The notes beneath the pieces are model-generated. The model saw nothing but the letters and a program-made list of their open reading frames with translations, did not search any database and had not been told where the DNA came from. The translations under genes and the position numbers were made by a program. This document shows positions 52,149 through 62,029 of a stretch of DNA of 64,000 bases, in pieces (position 1 is the first letter of the stretch; each line of letters opens with the position of its first letter). The stretch is taken from positions 223,202-287,201 of the forward strand of contig NZ_JBOJLM010000005.1 in the NCBI RefSeq assembly GCF_050750585.1. Direction: 5' to 3'. The DNA comes from Salinimicrobium sp050750585 (lineage in GTDB: Bacteria; Bacteroidota; Bacteroidia; Flavobacteriales; Flavobacteriaceae).

Positions 52149-52673
52149 CATGAAATATTTTGTTCGGCTAATTATTTTTGACATCCGAGGGTGTAGGACT
52201 ATTTTTTATTTTACAAATGGCATCATTTTAATTCAACTAATCAGTTATCTGGAGGAAAAAATAAAGAAAATCGCTGAATCATTTTTGTCGCTGATAATTA
52301 AAATAAAAAAGTAGGATAGGATGTAGAATAAATTCCCATTGAGATAGAAAATATCTTTCTGGATGGCTGGTATATAAATCCCTTTGTTTTCCATTCTCAA
52401 TGCCGTTACTGTGATGTAAAAGAAAGTACTCAATAATGAAATTTCCGTAAAACCATCGCTAAAGTGGTTAGATGGAAAACTTAGATGGGGCAATCTTTAT
52501 TACTGAAGGAATTTCAAAATTAGGCTTCTCCCTCCCGTAATTGCCATTTTAAACACAACATTAATATGTACAAGCCTGCCACCGTTTCTAAACTTAGGTT
52601 AAGTAACCTTTCATTAGCTCATCTATCTATTAATTGCACTTCCTGTGCATTCATATTTTAATACCTTTGCAAT
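52149..52673. other. Gene-poor divergent region between mer-like and czc-like operons
   Basis: No convincing gene. A minus-strand frame of 82 codons (52245-52493) is AT-rich with no family features. Near the right end lie a TGCAC/GTGCA dyad (52635-52639 with 52645-52649) and a perfect -7 element TACCTTTG (52662-52669) for the rightward DUF6660/czc operon. The rest looks like ordinary intergenic sequence. Confidence 0.5.
52662..52669 (+). promoter_or_regulatory. -7 promoter element of the DUF6660/czc operon
   Basis: TACCTTTG is a perfect TAnnTTTG and is identical to the one before arsR on the other strand. Its last base is only 4 nt before the GTG start at 52674, so transcription would begin on or inside the first codons. 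A TTG at 52634-52636 is the nearest -33 candidate (25-nt spacing, long). A TGCAC dyad sits between them and may bind a regulator. Confidence 0.6.
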
Positions 52674-52994
52674 GTGAAATTTTTCGCAGTCATATTATCC
52701 GTTTATTTCCTGGGGCTAAACTTTATACCCTGTGATGATACAGCCGTGTCTGAAAATCAGGATACTGTCTCCGTTAGTATGGAAATATACCAGGATCAGC
52801 CGGGAGACCAGCAGGGGACTTCTGATGACTGTCCTCCTTTTTGCCAGTGTCACTGCTGTCATATCCATTTGGTGAGAAGCACTCCCAGTGCCTTCGAAAT
52901 TTTTGAACCAAAAATACCTTTTTTGACACCTTTGTTTGGAGAGCGTGTCGGCAAAGAAATTGCCTTTTCTCACTTTCAACCACCCCGCGTTTAA
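52674..52994 (+). CDS. DUF6660-family small secreted protein
   Basis: A 106-residue protein with GTG start, N-terminal hydrophobic segment (FFAVILSVYFLGLNFIPC), an acidic linker, and the family motif 'DDCPPFCQCHCCHIHLV' of alternating Cys and His, strongly suggesting metal binding. DUF6660 proteins typically stand in front of RND metal-efflux genes in Bacteroidota, as here. It probably acts in the periplasm as a metal chaperone or sensor. Confidence 0.85.
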   Translation: MKFFAVILSVYFLGLNFIPCDDTAVSENQDTVSVSMEIYQDQPGDQQGTSDDCPPFCQCHCCHIHLVRSTPSAFEIFEPKIPFLTPLFGERVGKEIAFSHFQPPRV

Positions 52995-53087
52995 TTCAAC
53001 TTTTGTGATAGGATAATTATATCCTTACGCCATTGACTTCATTAATGGCCATCTCATCTATTTATGTTGAATTAAATTCTATTATTA

Positions 53088-56000
53088 ATGATTAACAAAA
53101 TTATAGCATTCTCTATAAACAATAAGTTTATAATAGGTTTGCTAACATTGGCACTTATTGGAGCCGGAGTATGGTCTATGATGACCGTAAACCTGGGTTC
53201 GGTTCCTGATATTACAAATAATCAGGTGCAGGTTATTACCCAATCTCCCAGCTTAGGTACTGAAGATATTGAACAGTTTGTCACTTATCCGGTCGAACTG
53301 GCAATGGGTAATCTTCCTGGGGTGACTGAATTACGGTCTATTTCCCGCTTCGGACTCTCGGTGGTAACTATCGTTTTTGAAGATGACATGGGCACTTATT
53401 TACCCCGACAGCTGGTTCAGGAAAAATTGACCGAACTGCAGGAAACCATTCCGGAAAACTTTGGTAGCCCATCGATGGGTCCAATTTCTACCGGGCTAGG
53501 ACAGATTTATGAATATACCATTCAGCCGCAACCCGGTTTTGAGACGCAATATACTCCTGTTGAGCTTCGCAGTATTCAGGACTGGATTGTAAAAAGGCAG
53601 TTAACCCTGCTGGAAGGGGTTGTGGAAGTCAATTCGTTTGGTGGATCAATCAAGCAGTACGAAGTAGCCATCAACCCTGAAAAATTAAACGCGCTGGATG
53701 TAAGTATCTCTCAGGTGTATGAGGCCCTGGCCCGGAATAATGTAAATACCGGTGGAGCCTACATTGAGAGGAACAGAATGTCCAACTTCATTCGGGGAGA
53801 AGGCCTGATCCAGTCCTTAGATGACATCAGGAAAATAGTGGTTACCCATGAAAATAATACTCCTGTTACGATTGGAGATATAGCCGAAGAAGTGAATTTT
53901 GGAAGTCAGGTGCGTTATGGTGCTTTTACCCAGGATGGAGAGGAAGCTGTGGGGGGTATTATTATGATGCTGAAAGGTTCCAATCCTAATGCAGTGATAC
54001 AGAATGTAAAAGACAGGATGGCAGAGGTGGAAGAATCCTTGCCGGAAGGACTTGAAATCAGGCCCATCATTGACAGAAGTATGCTAATTGGCAGAACAAC
54101 CGATACTGTGACTAAAAACCTGTTGGAAGGAGCCTTAATTGTAATTTTTGCTTTGGTTTTTCTTCTTGGTAGCTTGCGCGGAGGTTTAATTACTGCTACC
54201 ACCATTCCTCTTTCTCTGCTTTTTGCTTTTATTCTTATGAAGCAGTTTGGCGTTTGGGCAAACCTGATGAGCCTGGGTGCCATCGACTTCGGGATAATCA
54301 TTGATGGTGCGGTTATTATCATAGAAGGTGCCGTTTATGAAATCCATAAAAGGATTAAAGCCGGAAAAGCCAAGTTTAATCAGACTGTAATGGACGAGGT
54401 AGCTTACGACTCCGGAAGCACTATGATGAGGTCGGCATTTTTTGGTCAAATTATTATCCTGATTGTGTTTGCACCTATTTTATTCCTTACCGGGGTGGAA
54501 GGCAAAATGTTCAAACCAATGGCTTACACTTTTGGTTTTGCAATGATAGGTGCCATCATCTTGTGCCTTACCTACGTTCCTATGATGACTGCATTATTTA
54601 TGAAGCCGATTCAAAACAAGAAAAACTGGTATGGCAAGTTGGAGCGCTGGCTGGAAAAAGTTAGTGATAAAATCATTGGTGGTATCCATCGTGCCTACCT
54701 TCCGATTTTAAAAGTTTCCCTTCGCCTTAGAGCAGCGGTAATCATAGGATCTATTGTTTTATTAGGGGCTGCAGGTTATGTTTTTTCCACGATGGGGGGA
54801 GAATTTATTCCTCAGTTAGATGAAGGGGACATTGCCATGCAGGCTTTGATCAGACCCGGTAGTTCGCTGACTGAATCCATAGAAGTCTCCAAAAAAATAG
54901 AAACTTTGCTACTGGAAAACTTCCCTGAAATTGAAACGGTAACAGCCCGTATCGGGGTGGCCGATATTCCTACAGATCCCATGCCGATGGATATAGCAGA
55001 CATGTATCTAATTCTCGATAAGGACAGGGACAAATGGGTATCTGCTGAAACCAAAGAGGAACTCATTGAACAAATCGAAGAACTACTCAATAAAAACCTT
55101 ACCGGTGTCAACTTTGTTTTCACTCAGCCGGTAGAGCTGAGGTTTAATGAACTTCTGGAAGGGGTAAGAGAAGATATTGCAGTAAAGCTCTATGGGGAGG
55201 ATTTAGAGGTACTTTCTACAAAGGTCCAGGAAATGGCAGAGATTATTCAAACCGTTCCCGGAGCCGGAGATGTGAATGCGGAAAGAACGTCTGGTCTCCC
55301 ACAAATGACGGTGCGTTATAACCGGGATAAACTCGCTCAATACGATCTGGATATTCAAAAAATCAATGAGTACATAAGCACTGCATTTGCAGGCGGAGTA
55401 GCCGGGGTTGTTTTTGAAGGAGAAAGGCGTTTCGACCTGGTGGTTCGCTTTGATGAAGCACACCGACAAAGTATTGAAGATTTAAGAACTTTATACATTG
55501 ATCTTGACGATGGTACTCAAATTCCTATCAATGAAATAGCCGATATACGTTATGTGCCCGGACCGATGCAGATATCACGTGACGACACCTATCGAAGAAC
55601 TTATGTTGGGGTGAACACCCGGGGGCGCGATGTCGAGTCTGTTGTCAATGACATTCAGGCAAAACTGGATGCCGAACTGGATTTACCCCCGGGATACTAC
55701 ATTGAATATGGTGGAGAATTTGAAAATCTTCAAAGTGCAAAAAGCCGACTCTCCATTGTTGTTCCTATCGCCCTCTTCCTGATTTTTGTACTACTTTATT
55801 TTGCACTTAAATCTTTTTCGCAATCTATCATGATCTATATGGCCATCCCATTAGCTGCCATTGGGGGTATTTTTGCCCTCTGGCTTCGGGACATGCCTTT
55901 TAGTATTTCGGCAGGTGTAGGATTTATCGTGCTCTTTGGAGTTGCAGTATTAAACGGACTTGTGCTGGTGAATCGCTTCAATTCATTAAAAGAAGAAGGA

Positions 56001-57566
56001 GTAACAAGTATTAAGGATCGGATATTAATAGGTACCAAAGAACGAATCAGGCCGATCATGCTCACGGCTACAACCGATATTTTAGGGTTCATGCCTATGG
56101 CATTTTCCACATCAGCAGGAGCAGAGGTGCAGCAGCCATTAGCAACGGTGGTTATAGGTGGTATGCTCACAGCTACCCTCCTTACCCTGGTGGTGTTACC
56201 TGTGCTTTATACTTTAATAGAAAATATGAAAAACAGAAGAAGAAGTAGTAATAATAGTAATGGCTTTGCACCAGCTCCGGCAATATTGGTGGCATTGCTT
56301 TCTGTCGGAAGCCTTTTAGGTTTTAGCACCCGTGCAGGGGCACAGGAAAATAATTTTTTACAGAAAAATATTCCGGTGCAGTCTGAGACAGTTCAGCAGC
56401 AGGATTCACTACAAACCTTAACCTTAGAAGAGGCCCAGAAGCGGGCAATTGAAGTTTTTCCGAGAATAAGAGCCGCTGCCCTGGAGATAGAAAGTCAGCA
56501 GGCCTTAAAGAAAACGGCATGGGACTTTGGTAATACCCAGTTATTTACCGGTGCGGAAGAAATTAGTAGTGGTTCGGATAATGCTGACCTCGGGGTTTAT
56601 ACACAAATTGGAGTTCAGCAACAGAATATTGACATCTTCGTAATTGCCCCGCGCCTGAAGTTGCAGAAAGAAAGAGTGGCCCTGGCAGAAGAAGCCCTTG
56701 ATCTTTCCATTCTTGAAGTAGAACTGGAGGTAAGTCGGGCCTGGGCTTCGGTATATGCTGCTAAAAATGCATATGAAACACTGCGGAGCCTGGATTCCTC
56801 ATTTACCGATATCGAAAGGGCTGCACAAATAAGGCTGGAAACAGAAACAATCTCAAGGTTGGAATATTTGGCCACCGTAAACCAGGGCAATGAGGTTGAA
56901 ATTCAAAAAGAGCAGGCATACAGGGATTATCTTAAAGCCTTACAGCGATTCAACCTGTGGTTTGCCAGTGACACTCTTTATACGGTACCTAACGTTCCTA
57001 CCGAAGAGATTGATGAGCCCATTTCCGAATTATTACAACCTCTCGGCAATCATCCCCTCCTGGATGTATTTGAGCAACGAGTAGAAGTGGCTGATGCAAC
57101 TTTTAAGGAAAGGCGGGCGCAGTTTCTTCCAAAATTTCAGGCGCAGTACGGTAGGCAGAAAATTGACGGCCAAACGGGCTTTTATCAATATCAGGTGGGC
57201 ATCAGTATTCCCTTGTTCTTTGGACCTGAGCTAGGGAGAACACAATCTGCCAGATTAAATCGTGAGATAGCTGATGCAAATTTACAACAAACCCAACTGG
57301 AGCTTAAAACAACTTACACCAGAGCGCGCGAGGAATACCTTAAATGGCTTAACTCCTGGAGATATTATCAGGAGGAGGCGCTTCCATTAGCCGTCGAACA
57401 GCGGGAAGGAGCAATCATTGCCTATAGGGAAGGAGCAATTGATTATGTCACTTTTCTACAAAATATAAGGGATGCTGTACGAATAGAGATTGATGCCTGG
57501 GAGGCATTAGCAAATTATCTCAACAGCCGCTCCCAACTTGAGTATTTTATGAACACTTCAGAATAA
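53088..57566 (+). CDS. czcA: CzcA-type RND metal exporter fused to TolC-family channel
   Basis: A 1492-residue protein. Residues 1 to about 1040 are an HME-RND pump with the divalent-cation TM4 signature 'GAIDFGIIIDGAVIIIEGAV' (two Asp and a Glu), 'TVNLGSVPDITNNQVQVITQ' at the N-terminus and 'FGVAVLNGLVLVNRFNSLKE' late. After about residue 1060 a hydrophobic, signal-like stretch ('ILVALLSVGSLLGFSTRAGA') leads into a complete TolC/CzcC-like domain ('LTLEEAQKRAIEVFPRIRAA' to the end). It exports Co/Zn/Cd or Ni. The internal signal may be cleaved so that the channel is released to the outer membrane (inference). Confidence 0.92.
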   Translation: MINKIIAFSINNKFIIGLLTLALIGAGVWSMMTVNLGSVPDITNNQVQVITQSPSLGTEDIEQFVTYPVELAMGNLPGVTELRSISRFGLSVVTIVFEDDMGTYLPRQLVQEKLTELQETIPENFGSPSMGPISTGLGQIYEYTIQPQPGFETQYTPVELRSIQDWIVKRQLTLLEGVVEVNSFGGSIKQYEVAINPEKLNALDVSISQVYEALARNNVNTGGAYIERNRMSNFIRGEGLIQSLDDIRKIVVTHENNTPVTIGDIAEEVNFGSQVRYGAFTQDGEEAVGGIIMMLKGSNPNAVIQNVKDRMAEVEESLPEGLEIRPIIDRSMLIGRTTDTVTKNLLEGALIVIFALVFLLGSLRGGLITATTIPLSLLFAFILMKQFGVWANLMSLGAIDFGIIIDGAVIIIEGAVYEIHKRIKAGKAKFNQTVMDEVAYDSGSTMMRSAFFGQIIILIVFAPILFLTGVEGKMFKPMAYTFGFAMIGAIILCLTYVPMMTALFMKPIQNKKNWYGKLERWLEKVSDKIIGGIHRAYLPILKVSLRLRAAVIIGSIVLLGAAGYVFSTMGGEFIPQLDEGDIAMQALIRPGSSLTESIEVSKKIETLLLENFPEIETVTARIGVADIPTDPMPMDIADMYLILDKDRDKWVSAETKEELIEQIEELLNKNLTGVNFVFTQPVELRFNELLEGVREDIAVKLYGEDLEVLSTKVQEMAEIIQTVPGAGDVNAERTSGLPQMTVRYNRDKLAQYDLDIQKINEYISTAFAGGVAGVVFEGERRFDLVVRFDEAHRQSIEDLRTLYIDLDDGTQIPINEIADIRYVPGPMQISRDDTYRRTYVGVNTRGRDVESVVNDIQAKLDAELDLPPGYYIEYGGEFENLQSAKSRLSIVVPIALFLIFVLLYFALKSFSQSIMIYMAIPLAAIGGIFALWLRDMPFSISAGVGFIVLFGVAVLNGLVLVNRFNSLKEEGVTSIKDRILIGTKERIRPIMLTATTDILGFMPMAFSTSAGAEVQQPLATVVIGGMLTATLLTLVVLPVLYTLIENMKNRRRSSNNSNGFAPAPAILVALLSVGSLLGFSTRAGAQENNFLQKNIPVQSETVQQQDSLQTLTLEEAQKRAIEVFPRIRAAALEIESQQALKKTAWDFGNTQLFTGAEEISSGSDNADLGVYTQIGVQQQNIDIFVIAPRLKLQKERVALAEEALDLSILEVELEVSRAWASVYAAKNAYETLRSLDSSFTDIERAAQIRLETETISRLEYLATVNQGNEVEIQKEQAYRDYLKALQRFNLWFASDTLYTVPNVPTEEIDEPISELLQPLGNHPLLDVFEQRVEVADATFKERRAQFLPKFQAQYGRQKIDGQTGFYQYQVGISIPLFFGPELGRTQSARLNREIADANLQQTQLELKTTYTRAREEYLKWLNSWRYYQEEALPLAVEQREGAIIAYREGAIDYVTFLQNIRDAVRIEIDAWEALANYLNSRSQLEYFMNTSE

Positions 57567-57595
57567 ATCGGTACTAATAGCTAAAGAATAAAAAA

Positions 57596-58798
57596 ATGAA
57601 AAAACATTTTATAAAATTGTTCACCCTATTTATTGCAACAAGCTTTTTTGTTGCTTGTAATAATGGAGGAGGCGAAGAAGGGGAAACTGCAGCTCAGGAA
57701 GAGCAGGCTCTAGAAGAAGGCGGTATGGGAGAAGTGCATCTCTCCGAACTCAAGTTTAATAGTCTGGGCATAAAAGTGGACACTCTGCCCACCCGTCCGC
57801 TTTCCGAGATAGTGGAAGCGACCGGGCAACTGGAAGTACCGCCACAATATGAGGCGACAGTAACTGCAATTTTAGGTGCCAACGTTACTTCTATTGAAGT
57901 TATTGAGGGCGATGAAGTTAGAAAAGGCCAAACCCTGGCGTATCTTTCCCACCCTAACCTCACAAGTTTACAGACTGATTATATGACAACTTACAGTCGT
58001 ATGCAGAACCTGGAACAAGAATTTAATCGCCAGCAAAGGCTGTACGAACAGGAAGTTGGTTCGGGTAAATTATTTCAACAGGCACAGGCCGATTATCAGG
58101 TGGTACAGGCAGAGGTCAAGGGGTTGGAGTCACAGCTAAGACGGTTAAACCTAAATGTTACGTCGATACGAGAAGGAAATATTAATGAGAATATACCTGT
58201 GGTAAGTCCAATCCAGGGGAACATTGAAGATGTTAGTGTGAAGATAGGACAATATGTTGATCCTCAAACCGAGCTATTCGAAGTGATTAATACCGAACAT
58301 GTACATGCCGATTTAATGGTATTTGCAAAAGATGTATACAAGATTAAAGAAGGGCAAAAAGTTTTACTTCAAATGGAATCCATACCAGGAAGATCTTATA
58401 CTGCTGAGATATATTCCGTCGGTAAAAAGTTCGAGCAAAATCCCAAAGCTATTCACGTCCATGCAGAGATACAGGAGGAAACAGAAAACCTTGTTCCCGG
58501 TATGTATATCAACGGCAGGATTATTACAGGCACCGGTACGGAGGTGACGGCTTTGCCGGAGGAGGCCATTATTGAGGAAGAAGGAAAATTCTACATCTTC
58601 ACCGCTGAAAAGCACGAGGAGAACGGGGAAACCGAATGGTCGTTTAAACCGGTGGAAGTGATCACAGGAGAAGAAAATGAAGGCTGGGTAGAAATTAAGT
58701 TACTGCAGCCTTTACCTGAAGATGCAAAGGTGGCGTGGAACAATGCTTATTACCTTATTGCAGAAATGAAGAAAGGGGAAACAGGTCATGACGATTAA
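57596..58798 (+). CDS. czcB: CzcB-like RND adaptor lipoprotein
   Basis: A 400-residue membrane-fusion protein with lipobox FFVAC (Cys about 21), a Glu/Gly-rich linker (EEGETAAQEEQALEEGG), 'LGANVTSIEVIEGDEVRKGQ' (lipoyl half), a coiled hairpin ('YSRMQNLEQEFNRQQRLYEQ') and 'GNIEDVSVKIGQYVDPQTEL'. It links the CzcA pump to the channel domain. It lies 29 nt after the fusion gene and 3 nt before the Fur-family regulator, so all three are cotranscribed. Confidence 0.9.
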   Translation: MKKHFIKLFTLFIATSFFVACNNGGGEEGETAAQEEQALEEGGMGEVHLSELKFNSLGIKVDTLPTRPLSEIVEATGQLEVPPQYEATVTAILGANVTSIEVIEGDEVRKGQTLAYLSHPNLTSLQTDYMTTYSRMQNLEQEFNRQQRLYEQEVGSGKLFQQAQADYQVVQAEVKGLESQLRRLNLNVTSIREGNINENIPVVSPIQGNIEDVSVKIGQYVDPQTELFEVINTEHVHADLMVFAKDVYKIKEGQKVLLQMESIPGRSYTAEIYSVGKKFEQNPKAIHVHAEIQEETENLVPGMYINGRIITGTGTEVTALPEEAIIEEEGKFYIFTAEKHEENGETEWSFKPVEVITGEENEGWVEIKLLQPLPEDAKVAWNNAYYLIAEMKKGETGHDD

Positions 58799-58801
58799 AC
58801 T

Positions 58802-59218
58802 ATGAAAGCTATAGAAAAATTTTTAGAAGAGAAGCATGTGAGACCCACTGCTATGCGAATGCTTATATTCAAGTTTTTGGCACAGAAACAAGTGGCTGTA
58901 ACATTAGCTGATATAGAGATAGCTTTTGAAAAAAGTGAAAGAACAACTATTTACCGTACCATTAAAACTTTTGAAAATAGCGGAATTGTTCACGTCATAG
59001 AAGATGGAAGTGGAGTATCTAAGTATGCACTTTGTGAGGCGGGCTGTAATTGTGAGCTCGACAGCGATCTTCATCTTCACTTTCACTGTGAAATTTGTAA
59101 AGAAACCCAATGTTTAACTGAAACTAAGATTCCGCATATTAACCTTCCGCCGGGTTTTACAGCAACTGACGCCAGTTTGGTAGTCAAAGGAACCTGTGAC
59201 AAATGCAATAAGGAATAA
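58802..59218 (+). CDS. Fur-family metalloregulator (Zur/Fur-like)
   Basis: A 138-residue protein. Winged helix: 'RPTAMRMLIFKFLAQKQVAV' and 'FEKSERTTIYRTIKTFENSG'. The metal-sensing part has 'HLHFHCEICKETQCL' (HxHxH-CxxC) and a C-terminal 'GTCDKCNKE' CxxC, which form the structural Zn site, plus unusual extra Cys in 'CEAGCNCELDSD'. Its position in the czc-like operon suggests Zn-responsive control. It could also be a Fur paralogue for another ion. Confidence 0.88.
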   Translation: MKAIEKFLEEKHVRPTAMRMLIFKFLAQKQVAVTLADIEIAFEKSERTTIYRTIKTFENSGIVHVIEDGSGVSKYALCEAGCNCELDSDLHLHFHCEICKETQCLTETKIPHINLPPGFTATDASLVVKGTCDKCNKE

Positions 59219-59382
59219 GCATTTTTAAACTTTGCGATTCTAAAGCACATCCATCAGGAAAAAATGCACTTCCGTTGCAGGACTATATAGATTAATTTCG
59301 TTCCTGTAATTAATTATTAGATAGGAAAATGCCAGTTTTAATGGATTGGCTTTTTCTATTGAAAGACCTTTAATAAGAAGTT

Positions 59383-61386
59383 ATGGCGAAAGACAAGGAC
59401 TATAAAGACGCAGAATTACAAGATCCAACAATTACTTCTCCCAGAACGGCTGAAGAACCCGGACCAAAACCTGAAAAAGGTGAAGATAGCTGTTGTCCAC
59501 CTCAGCATAATGGAGCAGGTAAAAATGAGGAAGAAAGATCTTCCTTTATTCCGACTATAGTAAGCTTGATACTTTTACTGTTTGGTATTGGGCTGGACTT
59601 TTTTGATGTGGAATGGTTTCAAGGATATCTGCGCTTAATTGTTTTTGGTGTTGCTTATGTTCTCGTTGGCGGGAAAGTTGTACAACATGCTGTGACCAAC
59701 ATCGCAAAAGGAAATATCTTCAATGAATTTTTTCTTATGACCATTGCCACTCTCGGGGCATTTTATATTGGAGAATATGCAGAAGGAGTTGCCGTAATGT
59801 TGTTTTACGTGATTGGAGAACATTTTCAGGAAGCAGCGGTTGCACGATCCCGTCGCTCAATAAAAGCTCTTATTGATAATCGTCCCGAGGAGGTTACATT
59901 GATCAAGAATGGACAAGTTTCAATTGTTAATCCGAAGAATGTGAACATTGGGGAAATCATCCAGATCAAACCCGGGGAGAAAGTAGCGCTTGACGGAGAA
60001 ATGCTTAGTGAAAGCTCCTCCTTTAATACTGCCGCCCTTACAGGAGAATCAAAACCTGATACCAAGAAAAAAGGAGAGACAGTGCTTGCAGGGATGATAA
60101 ACCTAGATAAGCTGGTTGAGCTAAAAGTAACTTCCGGTTATGAAGACAGTGCTTTATCAAAAATTCTCAAACTCGTTGAAGAAGCAGGTGGGAGGAAAGC
60201 AAAAACCCAAAAATTCATCACCCGCTTTGCAAAAATTTATACTCCGATCGTGGTTTTCTTCGCCATAGGTCTGGCGTTGCTGCCCTATTTCTTTGTCGAC
60301 GCTTATATTTTTGAGGATTGGCTATACCGGGCCCTGGTATTTTTGGTGATCTCCTGTCCCTGTGCCCTGGTAATCTCCATTCCCCTGGGATATTTTGGAG
60401 GTATAGGCGCCGCTTCCCGCAACGGTCTTCTTTTTAAAGGCTCCAATTTTCTCGACCTCATTACAAAGGTAGATACCGTGGTAATGGACAAAACCGGAAC
60501 ACTCACTGAAGGAGTGTTTAAAGTACAGGAGGTAAAAGTCCAAAGTCTGGAAAAGGACCGGTTTTTGGCTCTGACAGCGGCATTGGAGAGCAAGTCCACC
60601 CATCCTATTGCTTCGGCAGTTGTAGAACACTCCGGGAACGCTTTCAAACAGCTGAAAGTGCAGAACGTAGAAGAAATTGCCGGACACGGATTAAAAGGAA
60701 CGGTAGACGGGAAAGAACTTTTGGTCGGGAACGCGAAATTGTTGCGAAAGTTCAACATCTCCTATGCCCCGGAGATAGAGGAAATAGTGGAAACGATTGT
60801 TGTGGTAGCAATGGATGGTAAATATGAAGGTTACATAACTATTGCCGATCAAATTAAAGAAGATGCGGCGTTAGCCATAAAGCAACTTCGGGAGTATGGT
60901 ATTGATAATATTGTAATGCTCTCTGGCGATAAAGATTCTATTGTTCAAAAAGTAGCGCGACAGTTAAAGATCGACAAAGCATACGGTGGACTACTGCCTC
61001 AGGACAAGGTGGCTAAGGTCGAGGAACTAAAGAAACAGGGGAAAAAGGTGGCATTCGTAGGAGACGGTATAAATGATGCCCCGGTGATCACCTTAGCCGA
61101 TGTAGGAATGGCCATGGGAGCCTTAGGCTCTGACGCAGCAATAGAGACCGCAGATGTGGTGATACAAACAGATCAGCCGGGCAAAATCGGCACGGCCATT
61201 AAGATCGGCAAAAAAACGCGACAGATTGTATGGCAGAATATTGGCCTTGCCTTTGGAGTAAAGGCACTGGTGCTAATTTTTGGCGCATTTGGGGTAGCAT
61301 CTTTATGGGAAGCAGTTTTTGCTGACGTGGGAGTGGCATTCTTAGCCATTTTGAATGCTGTGAGACTACAAAGGATAAAATTCTAA
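59383..61386 (+). CDS. ZntA/CadA-type P1B-ATPase without HMA domain
   Basis: A 667-residue heavy-metal ATPase of the Zn/Cd/Pb class. The membrane site is 'VISCPCALVISIPLGYFGG' (CPC), the phosphorylation site 'TVVMDKTGTLTEGVF', the actuator 'ALTGESKPD', the HP motif 'STHPIASAVVEHS', the hinge 'FVGDGINDAPVITLADVGMA', and the last helix has 'DVGVAFLAILNAVRL' with the class-specific Asp. Instead of an HMA domain the N-terminus has a short charged arm with 'GEDSCCPPQHN', where a CC pair may dock metal. It has its own 164-nt leader after the fur gene. Confidence 0.92.
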   Translation: MAKDKDYKDAELQDPTITSPRTAEEPGPKPEKGEDSCCPPQHNGAGKNEEERSSFIPTIVSLILLLFGIGLDFFDVEWFQGYLRLIVFGVAYVLVGGKVVQHAVTNIAKGNIFNEFFLMTIATLGAFYIGEYAEGVAVMLFYVIGEHFQEAAVARSRRSIKALIDNRPEEVTLIKNGQVSIVNPKNVNIGEIIQIKPGEKVALDGEMLSESSSFNTAALTGESKPDTKKKGETVLAGMINLDKLVELKVTSGYEDSALSKILKLVEEAGGRKAKTQKFITRFAKIYTPIVVFFAIGLALLPYFFVDAYIFEDWLYRALVFLVISCPCALVISIPLGYFGGIGAASRNGLLFKGSNFLDLITKVDTVVMDKTGTLTEGVFKVQEVKVQSLEKDRFLALTAALESKSTHPIASAVVEHSGNAFKQLKVQNVEEIAGHGLKGTVDGKELLVGNAKLLRKFNISYAPEIEEIVETIVVVAMDGKYEGYITIADQIKEDAALAIKQLREYGIDNIVMLSGDKDSIVQKVARQLKIDKAYGGLLPQDKVAKVEELKKQGKKVAFVGDGINDAPVITLADVGMAMGALGSDAAIETADVVIQTDQPGKIGTAIKIGKKTRQIVWQNIGLAFGVKALVLIFGAFGVASLWEAVFADVGVAFLAILNAVRLQRIKF

Positions 61387-61396
61387 AACCAGCGAA

Positions 61397-62029
61397 ATGA
61401 AAAATCAGCACCGGAAAAAGGATTTAAAAATAGCCAGGAAAATTCAGGTTTATAATATTATTTATGATATTATAGAAGTCGTAGTTTCTTTAATTGCAGG
61501 ATTTACCTCTGGAAGTGCAGCCCTTATTGGTTGGGGTCTGGATAGTGTAATTGAAGTTGTTTCTGCCAGTACTTTATGGTGGCGTCTAAATGGTGAAATA
61601 GAGGGAATTGAGGACAATAAAGTCAGGAAAAGGGAAAAAATCACTTTGTTTGTAATCGCAGGATCTTTTCTCCTTGTAAGTGGTTATATTACTTACGATT
61701 CAATCACCAAGTTGATAAATGAAAATACCCCCAACTGGAGCACCCTTGGAATAATTATTTTGTTGGTCTCTTTAGTGGTTAATCCTATTTTAATATACTA
61801 CAAACGAAAGTACGGTAAAAAATTGGACAGCAAAGAATTGCTTGCCGATTCAAAAGACACCTTCATATGCCTTTACCAAACAGTGGCAGTATTAGGTGGT
61901 TTATTAGCTGTTCGATATTTAGGTTGGTGGTGGGCTGACCCTGTGGCGGCTCTTCTTATTGTACCATATGCCTTAAAAGAAGGTTGGGGGGCGTTTAAAA
62001 ATGGAAGAAATATTAGTTCGGACACATGA
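61397..62029 (+). CDS. CDF-like cation transporter
   Basis: A 210-residue membrane protein with about six helices, starting 10 nt after the ATPase gene. Metal-site residues of the cation diffusion facilitator type appear as 'ALIGWGLDSVIEV' (Asp in helix 2) and 'ELLADSKDTFICLYQTVAV' (two Asp in helix 5). The cytoplasmic C-terminal domain of classic CDF proteins (about 90 residues) is absent, making this a short form. It probably moves Zn, Co or Cd. Confidence 0.8.
   Translation: MKNQHRKKDLKIARKIQVYNIIYDIIEVVVSLIAGFTSGSAALIGWGLDSVIEVVSASTLWWRLNGEIEGIEDNKVRKREKITLFVIAGSFLLVSGYITYDSITKLINENTPNWSTLGIIILLVSLVVNPILIYYKRKYGKKLDSKELLADSKDTFICLYQTVAVLGGLLAVRYLGWWWADPVAALLIVPYALKEGWGAFKNGRNISSDT

Noticed and set aside
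52245..52493. Minus-strand ORF of 82 codons in the gap between the mer-like and czc-like operons
   Set aside because: No family features, AT-rich, aromatic/Ile-rich residues typical of random AT-rich translation, no support from neighbours.
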